A stretch of DNA of 48,165 nucleotides from Burkholderiaceae bacterium (GTDB lineage: Bacteria > Pseudomonadota > Gammaproteobacteria > Burkholderiales > Burkholderiaceae), in contig CANJBQ010000021.1 of the NCBI GenBank assembly GCA_947472645.1, positions 1-48,165 on the forward strand, given 5' to 3'. Of this stretch, positions 27,602-37,484 are shown piece after piece. The first letter of the stretch is position 1, and each line of letters begins with the position of its first letter. The position numbers were made by a program, and so were the translations under genes. Below the pieces are notes generated by a model. The model was given only the letters and a program-made list of their open reading frames with translations. It had not been told where the DNA came from and searched no databases.

Positions 27602-28513
27602 ATGACAAACTTGTTGATGAACTCTAAGCCTATGAATGTCACGAATAGCCTTGTGCCATTAATGCCTAGCTTACCTCAGGGTGGGATGGGTAGTCTTGAA
27701 GCCTATATTTCTGCGGTAAATCAAATGCCAATGCTCAGTATTGAAGAAGAGGCTCACTTAGCCAAGGAGCTATCTGAAAATAATGATTTAGAGGCTGCTC
27801 GAAAACTGGTTTTAAGTCACTTAAGACTTGTTGTATCAATATCACGTCAATATCTTGGATACGGACTGCCACATGCTGACCTCATTCAAGAGGGTAACAT
27901 TGGTCTGATGAAGGCTGTCAAGAAATTTGATTTGAGCCATGGTACTAGACTCGTTTCATATTCTATTTACTGGATTAAAGCTGAAATTCATGAATTTATC
28001 CTGAAGAATTGGCGCTTAGTCAGAATTGCTACAACAAAACCTCAACGTAAATTATTTTTTAACTTACGTAGTAACAAGCCCACACTAAATGCTCTCTCAG
28101 ATACTGAGATTGCTTCTTTAGCGAAGGCACTAGATGTTCGTGCGGAAGATGTTAAGGATATGGAAATTCGCTTAGGTGGGCACGACATTCAACTAGAGCC
28201 GGATCAAGATGACGAAAGTCCTAAAGAAATTGGTGCTTGGATGTCTGACTCTCGCCTAGAGCCAACGGAAGTATTGGCTCATCAACAAAGTCTTCTTGTA
28301 GAAACTGCAGGGCTAGATCATGCACTGAACGCTCTAGACGAAAGAAGCCGCAGAATTATTAGATCTCGTTGGCTCTCAAGCGCCTCTGGCGAGACGGCAT
28401 TAACGCTTCATGATTTGGCATCAGAATTTCATATCTCGGCTGAAAGAGTTCGCCAAATCGAAGTCGCAGCAATGAAAAAAATGCGCGAATCTCTTGCTAC
28501 GTTTTCTAATTAA
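27602..28513 (+). CDS. rpoH: RNA polymerase heat-shock sigma factor RpoH (sigma-32)
   Basis: Alternative sigma factor directing transcription of chaperone and protease genes. Region 1.2 is SLEAYISAVNQMPMLSIEEE (31-50); region 2 contains HADLIQEGNIGLMKAVKKFD and SIYWIKAEIHEF. The RpoH box QRKLFFNLR is at 148-156, and region 4 ends with a helix-turn-helix (LASEFHISAERVRQIE). The 303-residue length is slightly long because of the N-terminus; internal ATGs at 27617 and 27632 are possible alternatives. The gene has a CIRCE operator just upstream and ends with an eight-base overlap with the convergent Sco gene. Confidence 0.95.
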   Translation: MTNLLMNSKPMNVTNSLVPLMPSLPQGGMGSLEAYISAVNQMPMLSIEEEAHLAKELSENNDLEAARKLVLSHLRLVVSISRQYLGYGLPHADLIQEGNIGLMKAVKKFDLSHGTRLVSYSIYWIKAEIHEFILKNWRLVRIATTKPQRKLFFNLRSNKPTLNALSDTEIASLAKALDVRAEDVKDMEIRLGGHDIQLEPDQDDESPKEIGAWMSDSRLEPTEVLAHQQSLLVETAGLDHALNALDERSRRIIRSRWLSSASGETALTLHDLASEFHISAERVRQIEVAAMKKMRESLATFSN

Positions 28514-29114
28514 TTTTTACTAGTGTCTTTAAATCATCTGCTAGCGTTTGCTCGCCTTGATTATGTTTAATAAATAAACGTAGCTGACCATTTTTATCAA
28601 TTGCATAACTTCCTGCCGTATGATCGATAGTGTAATTTTGTAGGTCTTTTGAGGGAACTTTTTGATAAAAGATTTTATATCCCTTAACGAGTTGTTCTAG
28701 CGCTTCATCTGTTTGTGGGCGAAGCCCCAAAAATCTCAGGTCAAAACTTGGCACATATTGTTCTAATAGCTCTAAGGTGTCTCTTTGAGGATCAAGTGTA
28801 ATAAATGCCACTTGAACTTGATCTGCATCTTTTCCCATCAACTCCATCACTTTTTTCATCTCAAACATCGTGGTAGGACAAACATCTGGACACTGGGTAT
28901 AGCCAAAAAATACAACGACGACTTTACCTTTAAAATCCTCTAAATGGCGCACTACACCATGATGGTCTTGCAATTCAAATTTAGGTGAAAAAGATGTAGA
29001 TCCAGAAATATCAATATTGTTAAATTTCACTTGCTTTGAACAAGAGGATAGGCATGTCAAAACTAATAAGCTAAGGGCAAAGAATAGGGATTTTTTTAAT
29101 ACTCTATTAAACAT
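28506..29114 (-). CDS. Sco1/SenC/PrrC family copper chaperone (lipoprotein)
   Basis: Delivers copper to the CuA site of cytochrome oxidase subunit II and may act as a thiol reductase. Thioredoxin fold with the copper-binding C75-X3-C79 in [12 protein letters not shown] and the later His in TIDHTAGSY. The N-terminus looks like a lipoprotein signal with LSSC25 as lipobox. ATG at 29114 (MFNRVLKKS) is chosen, overlapping ctaB by eight bases; a start 24 bases further upstream is less likely. It is last in the oxidase assembly run. Confidence 0.93.
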   Translation of the reverse strand: MFNRVLKKSLFFALSLLVLTCLSSCSKQVKFNNIDISGSTSFSPKFELQDHHGVVRHLEDFKGKVVVVFFGYTQCPDVCPTTMFEMKKVMELMGKDADQVQVAFITLDPQRDTLELLEQYVPSFDLRFLGLRPQTDEALEQLVKGYKIFYQKVPSKDLQNYTIDHTAGSYAIDKNGQLRLFIKHNQGEQTLADDLKTLVKIN

Positions 29115-29985
29115 AATGGTCGAGTAATAAAGCCGCAAATAATAATGAAAGATATGAGATCGAATATCGAAATGTTTTTTTAGCGAGTAAGTCCGAATAG
29201 TTCATATAGAGTTTGACCGAATACCCTAAAAAGATAAAACCTAAAATAAGTGCGCTAATGAGGTAAAGAATACCACTCATCCCATAAACGTAGGGCAATA
29301 TTGACGCAGCTAACATAATGAGTGTGTATAAAACAATATGCAAAAGGGTATATTGCTCTCCATGCGTATTCGGCAACATCGGTAATTCCGAATTCTCGTA
29401 GTCCTCACGACGATACAATGCTAAGGCCCAAAAATGAGGGGGCGTCCATGCAAATATAATCAACACCAAAAGCCATGCCTCAGGCGATACATTATTGGCG
29501 ACAGCAGCCCATCCCAGAGCAGGTGGCATTGCTCCAGATAAGCCGCCAATCACGATATTTTGTGAGGTGGCTGGTTTAAGATACCACGTATAAATAATGG
29601 CATAACCAACAAACGTGAGAATCGTCAACCACATGGTTAACGGATTGGCAAAAAACCACAGCATCAATGAACCAATGGACCCAAGAACCGCTGATAGCAT
29701 CAATATTTCTTGAACGGTGGCATCGCCTGTTGCAGAAGCGCGCCAAGCAGTTCTTTTCATTTTGGCGTCAACTTTTTGTTCAATTAAACAATTCACAGCA
29801 AACGCAGCACTTGCAAGAAGCCAAATACCAAAAGATCCACCAATCAACACTGACCATGGAACCATTCCTGGAGTTGCTAAAAACATGCCAATAATTGCAC
29901 AAAAGACAGCAAGTTGAGTCACTCGCGGCTTTGTCAATGCATATAACTGACGCCATTTTGCTGAGTTAGTTGTTTCAAGAATCAT
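29107..29985 (-). CDS. ctaB: Protoheme IX farnesyltransferase (heme O synthase)
   Basis: UbiA-superfamily membrane prenyltransferase that adds a farnesyl tail to heme b. The prenyl-diphosphate-binding motif is N-X3-D-like: [38 protein letters not shown] and [11 protein letters not shown] are typical of CtaB. 292 residues with about nine membrane helices. It overlaps ctaA by four bases, matching consecutive steps from heme b to O to A. Confidence 0.97.
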   Translation of the reverse strand: MILETTNSAKWRQLYALTKPRVTQLAVFCAIIGMFLATPGMVPWSVLIGGSFGIWLLASAAFAVNCLIEQKVDAKMKRTAWRASATGDATVQEILMLSAVLGSIGSLMLWFFANPLTMWLTILTFVGYAIIYTWYLKPATSQNIVIGGLSGAMPPALGWAAVANNVSPEAWLLVLIIFAWTPPHFWALALYRREDYENSELPMLPNTHGEQYTLLHIVLYTLIMLAASILPYVYGMSGILYLISALILGFIFLGYSVKLYMNYSDLLAKKTFRYSISYLSLLFAALLLDHYV

Positions 29986-31091
29986 TGATGTGCGCTTGGA
30001 TATAAAGAAAGGGATGTTAATTTAGTTAATCCTATTAGTAAAGCGGCAGACCCACCTGTGTGTATTAATGCCGCCATCATTGGCCATTGAAAAATAACAT
30101 TCGAGATCCCGCTCAGGATTTGGATACAAAGGACGAATAAAAGATACTTCTTCCAATAGGCTGCTCTCGCGCTCCACTGTGCATTTCCATATGGACGAAT
30201 CTGATGGAGGAACAATAAAAATAGAGAGATGCTCACAGTCACTATCAAAGCACCAACCCGATGTGTCCAATGGATAGCCATTAAGGCTTGTGTATTTAGA
30301 TTATCACCGGCTGCAGTTTTACCTAATTCACGCCACCAGGTGAAACCATTCAAAAAGTCCAATGAAGGCATCCATTCACCATTACACTGAGGAAAATCAA
30401 AACATGCCAAGACGGCATAATTCGTACTTACCCATGCACCTAAAAATATTTGTACATAAACAATCAACATCAACAACATTGGAATAAGCAAAGAATACAT
30501 TTTAGGCTTAAATACTCCGTCTCTGATTTGAATCACTTCAGTAAGGGCAGTTAAACCAACGACGAGTAATAATGCCAGCATTAAATGCATTGTCACAATC
30601 ATCGGCTGCAAGCGCATAGTTACAGTAAGTGCCCCAAAGGCGCCTTGAAGGCTGACAAGTAAAAATAATCCACAGCAAAAATAGAATACCCGACGACCAA
30701 ATATTGCTCTTTTAAACCAAGTAATGGCCATCAAACACACAATTAAAAATCCCACTCCACTAGCAAAATAGCGATGTAACATTTCTATCCATGCCTTAGT
30801 GACTGTCACTGGACCAAATGGCATTTGACTTTGAGCTTCAAGAATTTGGTCCATTGCCATAATTGGATTAGAGTGGCCATAACACCCCGGCCAATCTGGA
30901 CAGCCAAGACCGGAATCAGTTAATCGAGTGAATGCACCAAATAAAATCAAATCAAAGGTTAAAAATAATATCACCCAAACAACATTTTGCAGTTGGTTCA
31001 GGCTACCCTTTGAGGCAGAATACATGAGCGGAATTGATCCTACAAATACAGCAATAAGCAGGAGCTGGAAGATTAACTGCCAAGATATCAT
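29982..31091 (-). CDS. ctaA: Heme A synthase (COX15/CtaA)
   Basis: Oxidises the heme O methyl group to formyl, giving heme A for the aa3 oxidase. The 369-residue, eight-helix protein shows the conserved [21 protein letters not shown] segment early on, plus [27 protein letters not shown] and [11 protein letters not shown], which include the heme-ligand histidines. The paired cysteines in CPDWPGCYG and CFDFPQCNG are retained. The gene overlaps ctaB downstream by four bases and follows the Sco-like membrane protein by nine bases. Confidence 0.97.
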   Translation of the reverse strand: MISWQLIFQLLLIAVFVGSIPLMYSASKGSLNQLQNVVWVILFLTFDLILFGAFTRLTDSGLGCPDWPGCYGHSNPIMAMDQILEAQSQMPFGPVTVTKAWIEMLHRYFASGVGFLIVCLMAITWFKRAIFGRRVFYFCCGLFLLVSLQGAFGALTVTMRLQPMIVTMHLMLALLLVVGLTALTEVIQIRDGVFKPKMYSLLIPMLLMLIVYVQIFLGAWVSTNYAVLACFDFPQCNGEWMPSLDFLNGFTWWRELGKTAAGDNLNTQALMAIHWTHRVGALIVTVSISLFLLFLHQIRPYGNAQWSARAAYWKKYLLFVLCIQILSGISNVIFQWPMMAALIHTGGSAALLIGLTKLTSLSLYPSAHQ

Positions 31092-31100
31092 CTCATTCCT

Positions 31101-31757
31101 TTAAGATGATTTTCCATGCTTGCCTGTGGGATTCCACTTTAATAATTTCTCCACATCTGCACGCATTTTTTTAAAGTCTGGAGCATCTGGGCTTACTGGA
31201 AAACGCATCATACGGGCTCCATTTGGATCTAGTAACTGGATAGCTTGTCCACCATCATCTATATTCATCCATAGATTCAGGGCCGTCTTACTCGCCTCAT
31301 CACCTGGCATATCAAAAACTTTGATGCCGGCTGATTTTTCATTATAGGCTTCTAAGAAACTCGCGCTAAATTGACTGTTATCAGTGTTAACGATGACTAT
31401 TTGTACACGCTCAAGCTCTTTACCCAGCGAAGCCCTTAATTGCCTCATGAAATATAAAAGCTTTAAGCAATGTTCTTCATCTTTTTCACATGTCTGTGCT
31501 GGTCTCGCAATCAGTAAAGTCCACTTACCATAGACGATTGGAATCAAGGATTCTTGTGGAGCTAGCTGAACCGGATAAACCAATTGGCCATAATTAGTTT
31601 TACCGCCAGATGGTTTTACAATGTAAAACATGACATATGATGCAACGACAGGTGCTGCAAAAATAATCACAATCAACCACATCTGCCAAACGCCTGATTT
31701 TCTTTTTAGAGAAATTTCAGGATTGCTGGCAGGAATTAAGGGTTTTTCAGTGTACAT
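31101..31757 (-). CDS. Membrane-anchored Sco-like thioredoxin-fold protein of the cox cluster
   Basis: I do not recognise a named family. The 218-residue protein has a basic N-terminus, one membrane helix at about 24-46 and a periplasmic part. That part reads like a drifted Sco/thioredoxin fold: GKWTLLIARPAQ, then RVQIVIVNTD, then LLDPNGARMMRFP and DFKKMRADVEKLLKW. The Sco C-X3-C is replaced by Cys90 and Cys97 (C-X6-C, in CEKDEEHC), and no equivalent copper histidine is evident. It lies between the SURF1 gene and ctaA with spacers of 24 and nine bases, so a role in oxidase assembly is inferred. Confidence 0.7.
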   Translation of the reverse strand: MYTEKPLIPASNPEISLKRKSGVWQMWLIVIIFAAPVVASYVMFYIVKPSGGKTNYGQLVYPVQLAPQESLIPIVYGKWTLLIARPAQTCEKDEEHCLKLLYFMRQLRASLGKELERVQIVIVNTDNSQFSASFLEAYNEKSAGIKVFDMPGDEASKTALNLWMNIDDGGQAIQLLDPNGARMMRFPVSPDAPDFKKMRADVEKLLKWNPTGKHGKSS

Positions 31758-31781
31758 AGATGCGATATCGGTAAATTGATA

Positions 31782-32558
31782 TTATCGCAATGATTGCGAT
31801 CTTTTGCGATAAGCGGTAATTACCCAAAATAAAAAGGTCATTAAGGCTAGTGCAAACCATTGAAATGCATATCCATAATGTGTATTGATGCCCGTTTCAA
31901 TCGCTGGCAAAATCTGATCCAAGCCTTCGTTCGTAGGTGAGTTTGTCTGTCTTAAAACAAAAGGTGACTGATACCACTGATGCGCCTTCTCTTCTTCCTC
32001 TAACTTTAAATTCTCTTTGATCTTTAAACCATCACTAGCAAAATTTTTGGTTTGATCTGAAAGCTCAAGAGTCTTCCCGCCATCTAGAAATACAATTCCT
32101 TCTATAGTGACTTTCTCTTGCGAGGTCGGTATGAAAGGAACCACATTTAATTCATTAAAATTTCTTGGGGCCCATCCACGATTCACCCATAAAATGGTAT
32201 TTTCCTTACCCTCTAACTGAAGTGGCATCAGTAAGTTAAAGCCTGTTGTAATCCCCGTCTTTGGATCTTTACCTAGTGGATGTGTTCGGTTCTCTAACCA
32301 AACCCCTTGCTTGACAATCCAATATCCAGTAGCTTGCATGCGGTGATAAAGCACTTGGTCAACTTGCCAGTCTTTTTCATTGGCCGACAAAATCGGTAAC
32401 TGTGCTTTTGCATGAATTTCCTGAGAAATTTGTATCTTGTAGTCTGCACGTCTTAGTTGCCAAAGCCCAAGTTCGATCCCTAAAATGACTAAAAAAAACA
32501 TCGCAATAAATGCTGTTGGTCTTTTTTTGATATCCTGAATCATTACGGCTAAATTCAT
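31782..32558 (-). CDS. SURF1 family cytochrome oxidase assembly protein
   Basis: Assists insertion of heme a into oxidase subunit I. The 258-residue protein has the expected two membrane helices (about 14-30 and 228-248). Between them is a periplasmic domain with ELGLWQLRRADYK, WLENRTHPLG, ILWVNRGWAPRN and the C-terminal THYGYAFQWFALALMTFLFW. It heads the SURF1-Sco-like-ctaA-ctaB-Sco run. It is divergent from a small twin-helix gene with only 15 bases between start codons. Confidence 0.93.
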   Translation of the reverse strand: MNLAVMIQDIKKRPTAFIAMFFLVILGIELGLWQLRRADYKIQISQEIHAKAQLPILSANEKDWQVDQVLYHRMQATGYWIVKQGVWLENRTHPLGKDPKTGITTGFNLLMPLQLEGKENTILWVNRGWAPRNFNELNVVPFIPTSQEKVTIEGIVFLDGGKTLELSDQTKNFASDGLKIKENLKLEEEEKAHQWYQSPFVLRQTNSPTNEGLDQILPAIETGINTHYGYAFQWFALALMTFLFWVITAYRKRSQSLR

Positions 32559-32573
32559 TAATAAAAACCTTTT

Positions 32574-32786
32574 ATGAAAATTCTCATTCCTATTATCTTT
32601 CTTGGCATTTTGGTAAGCCTGGGATCGGCACTCTTTTTCATGATGAAGGATAAAGGATCTAATTCCAATATGGTTCGATCACTCTTCTTGCGTATTGGGC
32701 TTTCCATCTTTTTATTTATCACAGTTTGGGTAGCCTATCACCTTGGCTATATTCAAAGTAGCGGTATTCGTGTCGGCGTAAATTAA
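32574..32786 (+). CDS. Twin transmembrane protein (DUF2909)
   Basis: A 70-residue inner-membrane protein with two helices (about 3-22 and 38-58) joined by a short polar loop (MKDKGSNSNMVRS). It matches the DUF2909 twin-helix proteins regularly found opposite the SURF1 gene in beta- and gammaproteobacterial cox clusters; function unknown. It is the only plus-strand gene in the cluster and is followed directly by a bidirectional terminator. Confidence 0.88.
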   Translation: MKILIPIIFLGILVSLGSALFFMMKDKGSNSNMVRSLFLRIGLSIFLFITVWVAYHLGYIQSSGIRVGVN

Positions 32787-32796
32787 GATTTACCAA

Positions 32797-32826
32797 TAAA
32801 AAACCGCTGCATGCAGCGGTTTTTTT
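32797..32826. terminator. Bidirectional intrinsic terminator
   Basis: A fully palindromic hairpin, ACCGCTG (32803-32809), loop CATG, CAGCGGT (32814-32820), is flanked by an A-run before and a T-run after. It can therefore stop transcription from both sides: the DUF2909 gene (plus) and ctaE (minus). It splits the minus-strand oxidase genes into a ctaC-to-ctaE unit and a SURF1-to-Sco unit. Confidence 0.9.
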
Positions 32827-33685
32827 ACATCCAATAAACTAGCAGGTATAAACCTAACCACACAACGTCTACAAAGTGCCAATACCAAGCCGCACCCTCA
32901 AAACCAAAGTGATTTTCAGGAGTAAAGTGTCCCTTAATTAAACGACGTAATATGACTGCCAACATAATCGCCCCTAAAGTGACATGGAATCCATGAAACC
33001 CGGTCAACATAAAAAATGTTGACCCATATATACCGGAAGAAAGCTTTAGATTCAGATCTGAATATGCCTCAACATATTCAAATGCCTGCAAACATACGAA
33101 TAAAAATCCTAAGCCAACCGTCAGGGCAAGGCCAATAATCGCTTGTTTACGATGATTTTCACGTAAGGCATGATGCGCCCAAGTCACCGTTAAACCAGAA
33201 GTTAATAAGATGGCCGTATTGATGGTTGGGATTGGCCAAGGACCCATCGTTTTAAATGGCTCAACCAAACCACCAGGTCCTGAGTTTGGCCAATTAGCGG
33301 CAAAATTTGGCCAAATTAAATGATGGTCAATATCCCCTAACCATGGCATTGCAATATTCCTCGCATAAAAAAGTGCGGAGAAAAATGCTCCAAAAAACAT
33401 AATCTCAGAAAAAATAAACCAACTCATCGACCAGCGGTAAGAAACGTCAACATTGACGCTATTCATACCACTCTCTGACTCGCGAATGGCATCACCAAAC
33501 CATTGATAGAGTACGAAAAGAACCCATAAAACGCCAAACAAAGTTAAATAAGCTGCCCATTGGTGCCCGTTCACCCATTGAGACATTCCTAAACCAAATG
33601 CCATCAAACCAATACTTGTCATTACTGGATGTCTTGAAGGCTCGGGCACAAAATAATATGGCGCTTGAGTTGTCGGTAAAGACAT
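32825..33685 (-). CDS. ctaE: Cytochrome c oxidase subunit III
   Basis: Seven-helix subunit of aa3-type cytochrome c oxidase; 286 residues. Typical segments include YYFVPEPSRHPVMTSIGL near the N-terminus, WFIFSEIMFFGAFFSALFYA, TWAHHALRENHRKQA and the C-terminal GAAWYWHFVDVVWLGLYLLVYW. It carries the usual glutamate in FSEIMFF. It follows the DUF2970 gene by 30 bases with an AGGAG ribosome site and ends at the bidirectional terminator. Confidence 0.98.
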   Translation of the reverse strand: MSLPTTQAPYYFVPEPSRHPVMTSIGLMAFGLGMSQWVNGHQWAAYLTLFGVLWVLFVLYQWFGDAIRESESGMNSVNVDVSYRWSMSWFIFSEIMFFGAFFSALFYARNIAMPWLGDIDHHLIWPNFAANWPNSGPGGLVEPFKTMGPWPIPTINTAILLTSGLTVTWAHHALRENHRKQAIIGLALTVGLGFLFVCLQAFEYVEAYSDLNLKLSSGIYGSTFFMLTGFHGFHVTLGAIMLAVILRRLIKGHFTPENHFGFEGAAWYWHFVDVVWLGLYLLVYWM

Positions 33686-33715
33686 AATGCTCTCCTAAAA
33701 AATAAACTTTAAAAA

Positions 33716-33919
33716 CTATTTCGCTAAGACTAATTTAATAATTAAAACTAGGGTGGTCATAAAAATAACAACACCCACCACACCCGCAATTATGACATGA
33801 ACAAAACTCAATGAGGCCATATCATCTTCTTGCCCCTGAGCTTTTCTTACTCCCAAAAATCCCCAAAAAACGGCTTTCATGGATTTCAAAAAGAGAGCAA
33901 CTGCATTTTCTTTAGCCAT
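33716..33919 (-). CDS. DUF2970 small membrane protein
   Basis: A 67-residue protein with one C-terminal membrane helix (about 40-64) and an N-terminal amphipathic segment (FLKSMKAVFWGFLGVRKAQGQ) typical of DUF2970. Proteins of this family sit between ctaG and ctaE in betaproteobacterial cox clusters; function unknown, presumably oxidase assembly or stability. Spacers are seven bases from ctaG and 30 to ctaE. Confidence 0.9.
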   Translation of the reverse strand: MAKENAVALFLKSMKAVFWGFLGVRKAQGQEDDMASLSFVHVIIAGVVGVVIFMTTLVLIIKLVLAK

Positions 33920-33926
33920 GGAATCC

Positions 33927-34520
33927 TTATATTTTGGAGGGCTTTACCTCGCCTCTTACTACAGGTGTCGCCCCCTGGATTTCAAAAAATGTGTACGATA
34001 AAGTTATCGTTTTTACATCTTTTGGTAAATCTTTATCAACCACAAAAACTACAGGCATTTGTCTTGACTCTCTGGGCTGCAGTGTTTGTTGTGAGAAACA
34101 GAAGCACTCAATCTTTGTAAAGTGTGAGGTTGCTACTTTTGGCGCATAGCTTGGTATCGCCTGAGCCACAACCACTTTATTTTGTTCATTCACTACTTCA
34201 TAGGTAATTTGGTTTAATTCTCCGGGGTGAACATCCATATAATTTTTGACAGGTCTAAACCGAAGAGGCCCTTTTGCATTTGAGTCAAATTCAATGGTGA
34301 TCGTGCGATTTAAATCAATTTGACTATTATCGGTAGCTGGTTTTTGGGCGCCATACGCACGAATGCCATATTCATTTTTATTGGTAACAACATTAATCCC
34401 AGTCACTTCACAAATCGCTTTATAGGCCGGCACCAAAGCATAACCAAATCCAAACATAAATAAGGCTACTAAAAGTAGCCTCATAAGCATTTGTCGATTA
34501 ATGGAGTAGTTGGCGAACAC
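33927..34520 (-). CDS. ctaG: Cytochrome c oxidase assembly protein CtaG/Cox11
   Basis: Copper chaperone for the CuB site of subunit I. One N-terminal membrane helix at about 13-31, then an immunoglobulin-like periplasmic domain. The copper-binding Cys-Phe-Cys is seen in KIECFCFSQQTL, together with YKAICEVTGINVVT (conserved Cys) and PVVFVVDKDLP. 197 residues, full length. It lies between the 40-residue assembly protein and the DUF2970 gene. Confidence 0.96.
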   Translation of the reverse strand: MFANYSINRQMLMRLLLVALFMFGFGYALVPAYKAICEVTGINVVTNKNEYGIRAYGAQKPATDNSQIDLNRTITIEFDSNAKGPLRFRPVKNYMDVHPGELNQITYEVVNEQNKVVVAQAIPSYAPKVATSHFTKIECFCFSQQTLQPRESRQMPVVFVVDKDLPKDVKTITLSYTFFEIQGATPVVRGEVKPSKI

Positions 34521-34532
34521 TAGCTAATTAAC

Positions 34533-34655
34533 CTAACCGAAAACGAGTCTTTTAATAATAATTGCCACAAAAAAAGTCACGGCAATACTGGCTAATATTA
34601 AAGCCATTTTTTTGTTGATGGCATTTACTTTAGAGACTGGCTGGTTAGTCGTCAT
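34533..34655 (-). CDS. Cytochrome oxidase small assembly protein
   Basis: A 40-residue protein (MTTNQPVSKVNAINKKMALI then a single membrane helix ending IIKRLVFG). The frame extends upstream inside ctaD, but the ATG at 34655 lies one base after the ctaD stop and gives a product of the size annotated in Burkholderiales as a cytochrome oxidase small assembly protein. It is 12 bases ahead of ctaG. Its function is inferred from position only. Confidence 0.75.
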   Translation of the reverse strand: MTTNQPVSKVNAINKKMALILASIAVTFFVAIIIKRLVFG

Positions 34656-34656
34656 C

Positions 34657-36255
34657 TTATTTAAACGTCGGTGGTGTTTCAAAGGTGTGGAAAGGCGCAG
34701 GTGAAGGAACTGTCCATTCAAGACCCTCCGCACCTTCCCAGGCTTGAGCATCCGCTTTTTGGCCGCCACGATAAGTTGGTAATACAACCGCTAATAAGAA
34801 ATAGAGTTGTGATAATCCAAAACCCAGTGCGCCGATTGATGCAATAGCATTAAAGTCTGCAAACTGAACAGGATAGTCCGCATATCTTCTTGGCATACCT
34901 GCTAAACCTAAAAAATGCATCGGGAAAAAAGTTAGGTTAAAGAAGATCATGGATGACCAAAAATGAATCTTGCCACGTGTTTCGTTGACCATATAACCAG
35001 TCCACTTTGGCGCCCAATAATAAAATCCCGAGAACATAGCAAATAAAGAGCCAGCAACTAGAACATAGTGGAAGTGGGCAACTACATAGTAAGTATCTTG
35101 AATACCAATATCAATTGGTGCCATTGCACAAATGAGTCCAGTAAAGCCACCCAATGTGAAAACAAAGATAAAGCCGATAGCCCATAACATTGGCGTTTCA
35201 AACGTTAATGCGCCTTGCCACATCGTCGCGATCCAGTTAAATACTTTAACGCCCGTTGGAACAGCAATTAACATCGTTGCGTACATAAAGAATAGCTGAC
35301 CAGTTACAGGCATACCTGTAGCAAACATATGGTGAGCCCAAACGATAAATGACAAAATTGCTATTGAGGAAGTTGCATACACCATTGAGCTGTATCCAAA
35401 CAACTTCTTCCGAGCAAAGGTAGGAATGACTTCACTAATAATTCCAAACGCCGGCAAAATCATAATATAAACTTCGGGATGGCCAAAAAACCAGAAAATA
35501 TGTTGGTACATCACAGGATCGCCGCCGCCTGCTGCGGAGAAGAAGCTCGTGCCAAAGTGACGATCCGTTAGAACCATAGTGATCGCACCAGCTAAAACTG
35601 GCATCACCGCAATTAATAAATAGGCAGTAATTAACCAAGTCCAACAAAACATCGGCATTTTCATTAAAGACATACCTGGTGCGCGCATATTCAGTATGGT
35701 CACAATAATGTTAATTGAACCCATGATTGAAGATGCGCCCATGAGGTGAATCGCAAAAATGGCCATGTCCATTCCGGGGCCCATCTGGACTGATAAAGGC
35801 GCATATAAAGTCCAGCCTGCAGCCGTCGCGCCCCCAGGAGCTAAAAATGATCCAAGGAGTAAGCTCGCAGCAACTGGCATAATCCAAAAACTAAAATTAT
35901 TCATACGAGCAAATGCCATATCAGCTGCGCCAATTTGCAGTGGAATCATTAAATTAGCAAAACCCACAAAGGCCGGCATAATCGCACCAAACACCATGAT
36001 CAAACCATGCATTGTCGTTAATTGATTAAAAAACTCAGGCCTTATAAACTGTAATCCTGGCTGAAATAACTCGAGACGAATCAACATAGCCATTGTGCCG
36101 CCAGCAAATAAATTCATCACCGCAAACATAAGGTACATCGTTCCGATATCTTTATGATTCGTTGCAAATAACCATCTTCTCCATCCATGAGGCATTGCAT
36201 GGGCATGGTCATCATGTCCGTGAGGCTTATCGCGCGCTATAGTTGATGTTGTCAT
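34657..36255 (-). CDS. ctaD: Cytochrome c oxidase subunit I
   Basis: Catalytic subunit of the aa3-type oxidase with heme a, heme a3 and CuB; 532 residues and 12 helices. Seen: [17 protein letters not shown] with the CuB His and the cross-linked Tyr, [13 protein letters not shown] (two CuB His), and [14 protein letters not shown] with heme ligands. [16 protein letters not shown] is at the N-terminus. The C-terminal tail is short. It lies 30 bases downstream of ctaC and one base before the small assembly gene. Confidence 0.99.
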   Translation of the reverse strand: MTTSTIARDKPHGHDDHAHAMPHGWRRWLFATNHKDIGTMYLMFAVMNLFAGGTMAMLIRLELFQPGLQFIRPEFFNQLTTMHGLIMVFGAIMPAFVGFANLMIPLQIGAADMAFARMNNFSFWIMPVAASLLLGSFLAPGGATAAGWTLYAPLSVQMGPGMDMAIFAIHLMGASSIMGSINIIVTILNMRAPGMSLMKMPMFCWTWLITAYLLIAVMPVLAGAITMVLTDRHFGTSFFSAAGGGDPVMYQHIFWFFGHPEVYIMILPAFGIISEVIPTFARKKLFGYSSMVYATSSIAILSFIVWAHHMFATGMPVTGQLFFMYATMLIAVPTGVKVFNWIATMWQGALTFETPMLWAIGFIFVFTLGGFTGLICAMAPIDIGIQDTYYVVAHFHYVLVAGSLFAMFSGFYYWAPKWTGYMVNETRGKIHFWSSMIFFNLTFFPMHFLGLAGMPRRYADYPVQFADFNAIASIGALGFGLSQLYFLLAVVLPTYRGGQKADAQAWEGAEGLEWTVPSPAPFHTFETPPTFK

Positions 36256-36285
36256 TTTTACTCCAAAGGTGTTCGAATTTATGAA

Positions 36286-37443
36286 TTATTTATTTGCGGC
36301 TCTAGCTGAAACAAAATCACTTGGCTGAATCACATCACCCATGTTATTACTCCAAGAGTTACGCGTAAAAGTCATCACTGCTGCTAATTCTGTATCTGAC
36401 AAACGAGACCAATTTGGCATCGCATTTTTACCATTTAGCAAAATACGGTATTGGCTTTCTTTGGGGCCATTAACTACTTTGGAGCCCTCGAGGGCTGGGA
36501 ATGCTCCTCCACCTTTTCCATTCGGCTGGTGACAGACTGAACAGTTTGCTGCATAGACTTTTGCGCCACGTTCTTTTAGCTCTTCTAGAGTGAAGGTTTT
36601 TGTAGGATCATCTGCTAGTGCTGCTAGCTCTTTTTTCTTCGCTAAAACCCAAGTTGAGTAATCGGCATCTGAAACCACCTTAACAACAATGGGCATAAAG
36701 GCATGCTCTTTACCGCATAGTTCAGAACATTGGCCACGAAAGGTGCCTATTTTTTCGGCCTTAAACCATACATCTCTAACAAAGCCCGGAATAGCGTCTT
36801 GCTTGACACCAAAACCTTGAACTGTCCACGCATGGATCACATCATCTGCAGTGGTAATAACGCGAATTTTTTTATTGACCGGTACAACAACTTCGTTATC
36901 CACTTCCATCAAATATGTATCTGACTTTTCTTGAAGGCCATTAATTTGTTCTCGCGGCGTTGACAACGTAGAAAGAAAATTGATTCCTTCTCCCTCACCT
37001 TTAATATAGTCATAGCCCCATTTCCACTGATAACCAGTTGCTTTAATCGTGATATCAGCATTGGTCGTATCTTTCATCGCTACAACAGTTTTAGTCGCAG
37101 GTAACGCCATACCAATGACGATGATTAAAGGAATAATGGTCCAAATGATCTCAACCGTAGTGCTTTCATGAAAAGATGCAGGTTTGTGACCAAGTGATTT
37201 ACGATGCTTCAATATTGAGTAGAACATTGCGCCAAAAACTACAACAAAAATGACAACGCAAATAATCATCATGAACCAATGCAACCAATGAATTTCTTCC
37301 ATAATCTTGGTCACAGGTTCTGCGAAGTTCAACTGACGTACAGCTGGTCCACCGGGCATATCATTGTATGCAAAAGCAAATGACGGTAAAAATAGACAAA
37401 AAAAGCTCGAAATAAAGAGTGTAACTGTGGGCTGTAATTTCAT
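36286..37443 (-). CDS. ctaC: Cytochrome c oxidase subunit II with C-terminal cytochrome c domain
   Basis: Electron-entry subunit carrying the CuA centre. Signal peptide (to about SFAFA), two membrane helices, then the cupredoxin domain with VIHAWTVQGFGVKQDAIPG and the CuA loop GQCSELCGKEHAFMP. A C-terminal class I cytochrome c domain begins near residue 295 with heme motif CSVCH and the distal Met region NAMPNWSRL. Such caa3-style fusions are common in betaproteobacteria. It heads the cluster; an AGGAAG ribosome site precedes the ATG. Confidence 0.98.
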   Translation of the reverse strand: MKLQPTVTLFISSFFCLFLPSFAFAYNDMPGGPAVRQLNFAEPVTKIMEEIHWLHWFMMIICVVIFVVVFGAMFYSILKHRKSLGHKPASFHESTTVEIIWTIIPLIIVIGMALPATKTVVAMKDTTNADITIKATGYQWKWGYDYIKGEGEGINFLSTLSTPREQINGLQEKSDTYLMEVDNEVVVPVNKKIRVITTADDVIHAWTVQGFGVKQDAIPGFVRDVWFKAEKIGTFRGQCSELCGKEHAFMPIVVKVVSDADYSTWVLAKKKELAALADDPTKTFTLEELKERGAKVYAANCSVCHQPNGKGGGAFPALEGSKVVNGPKESQYRILLNGKNAMPNWSRLSDTELAAVMTFTRNSWSNNMGDVIQPSDFVSARAANK

Positions 37444-37484
37444 TTACTTCCTAAAAATTGAAGATTTTCTTAATTGAAGTTCAT

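Noticed and set aside
36286..37443. Cytochrome c fused to oxidase subunit II as a novel fusion
   Set aside because: caa3-type subunit II with a C-terminal cytochrome c domain is common in betaproteobacteria.
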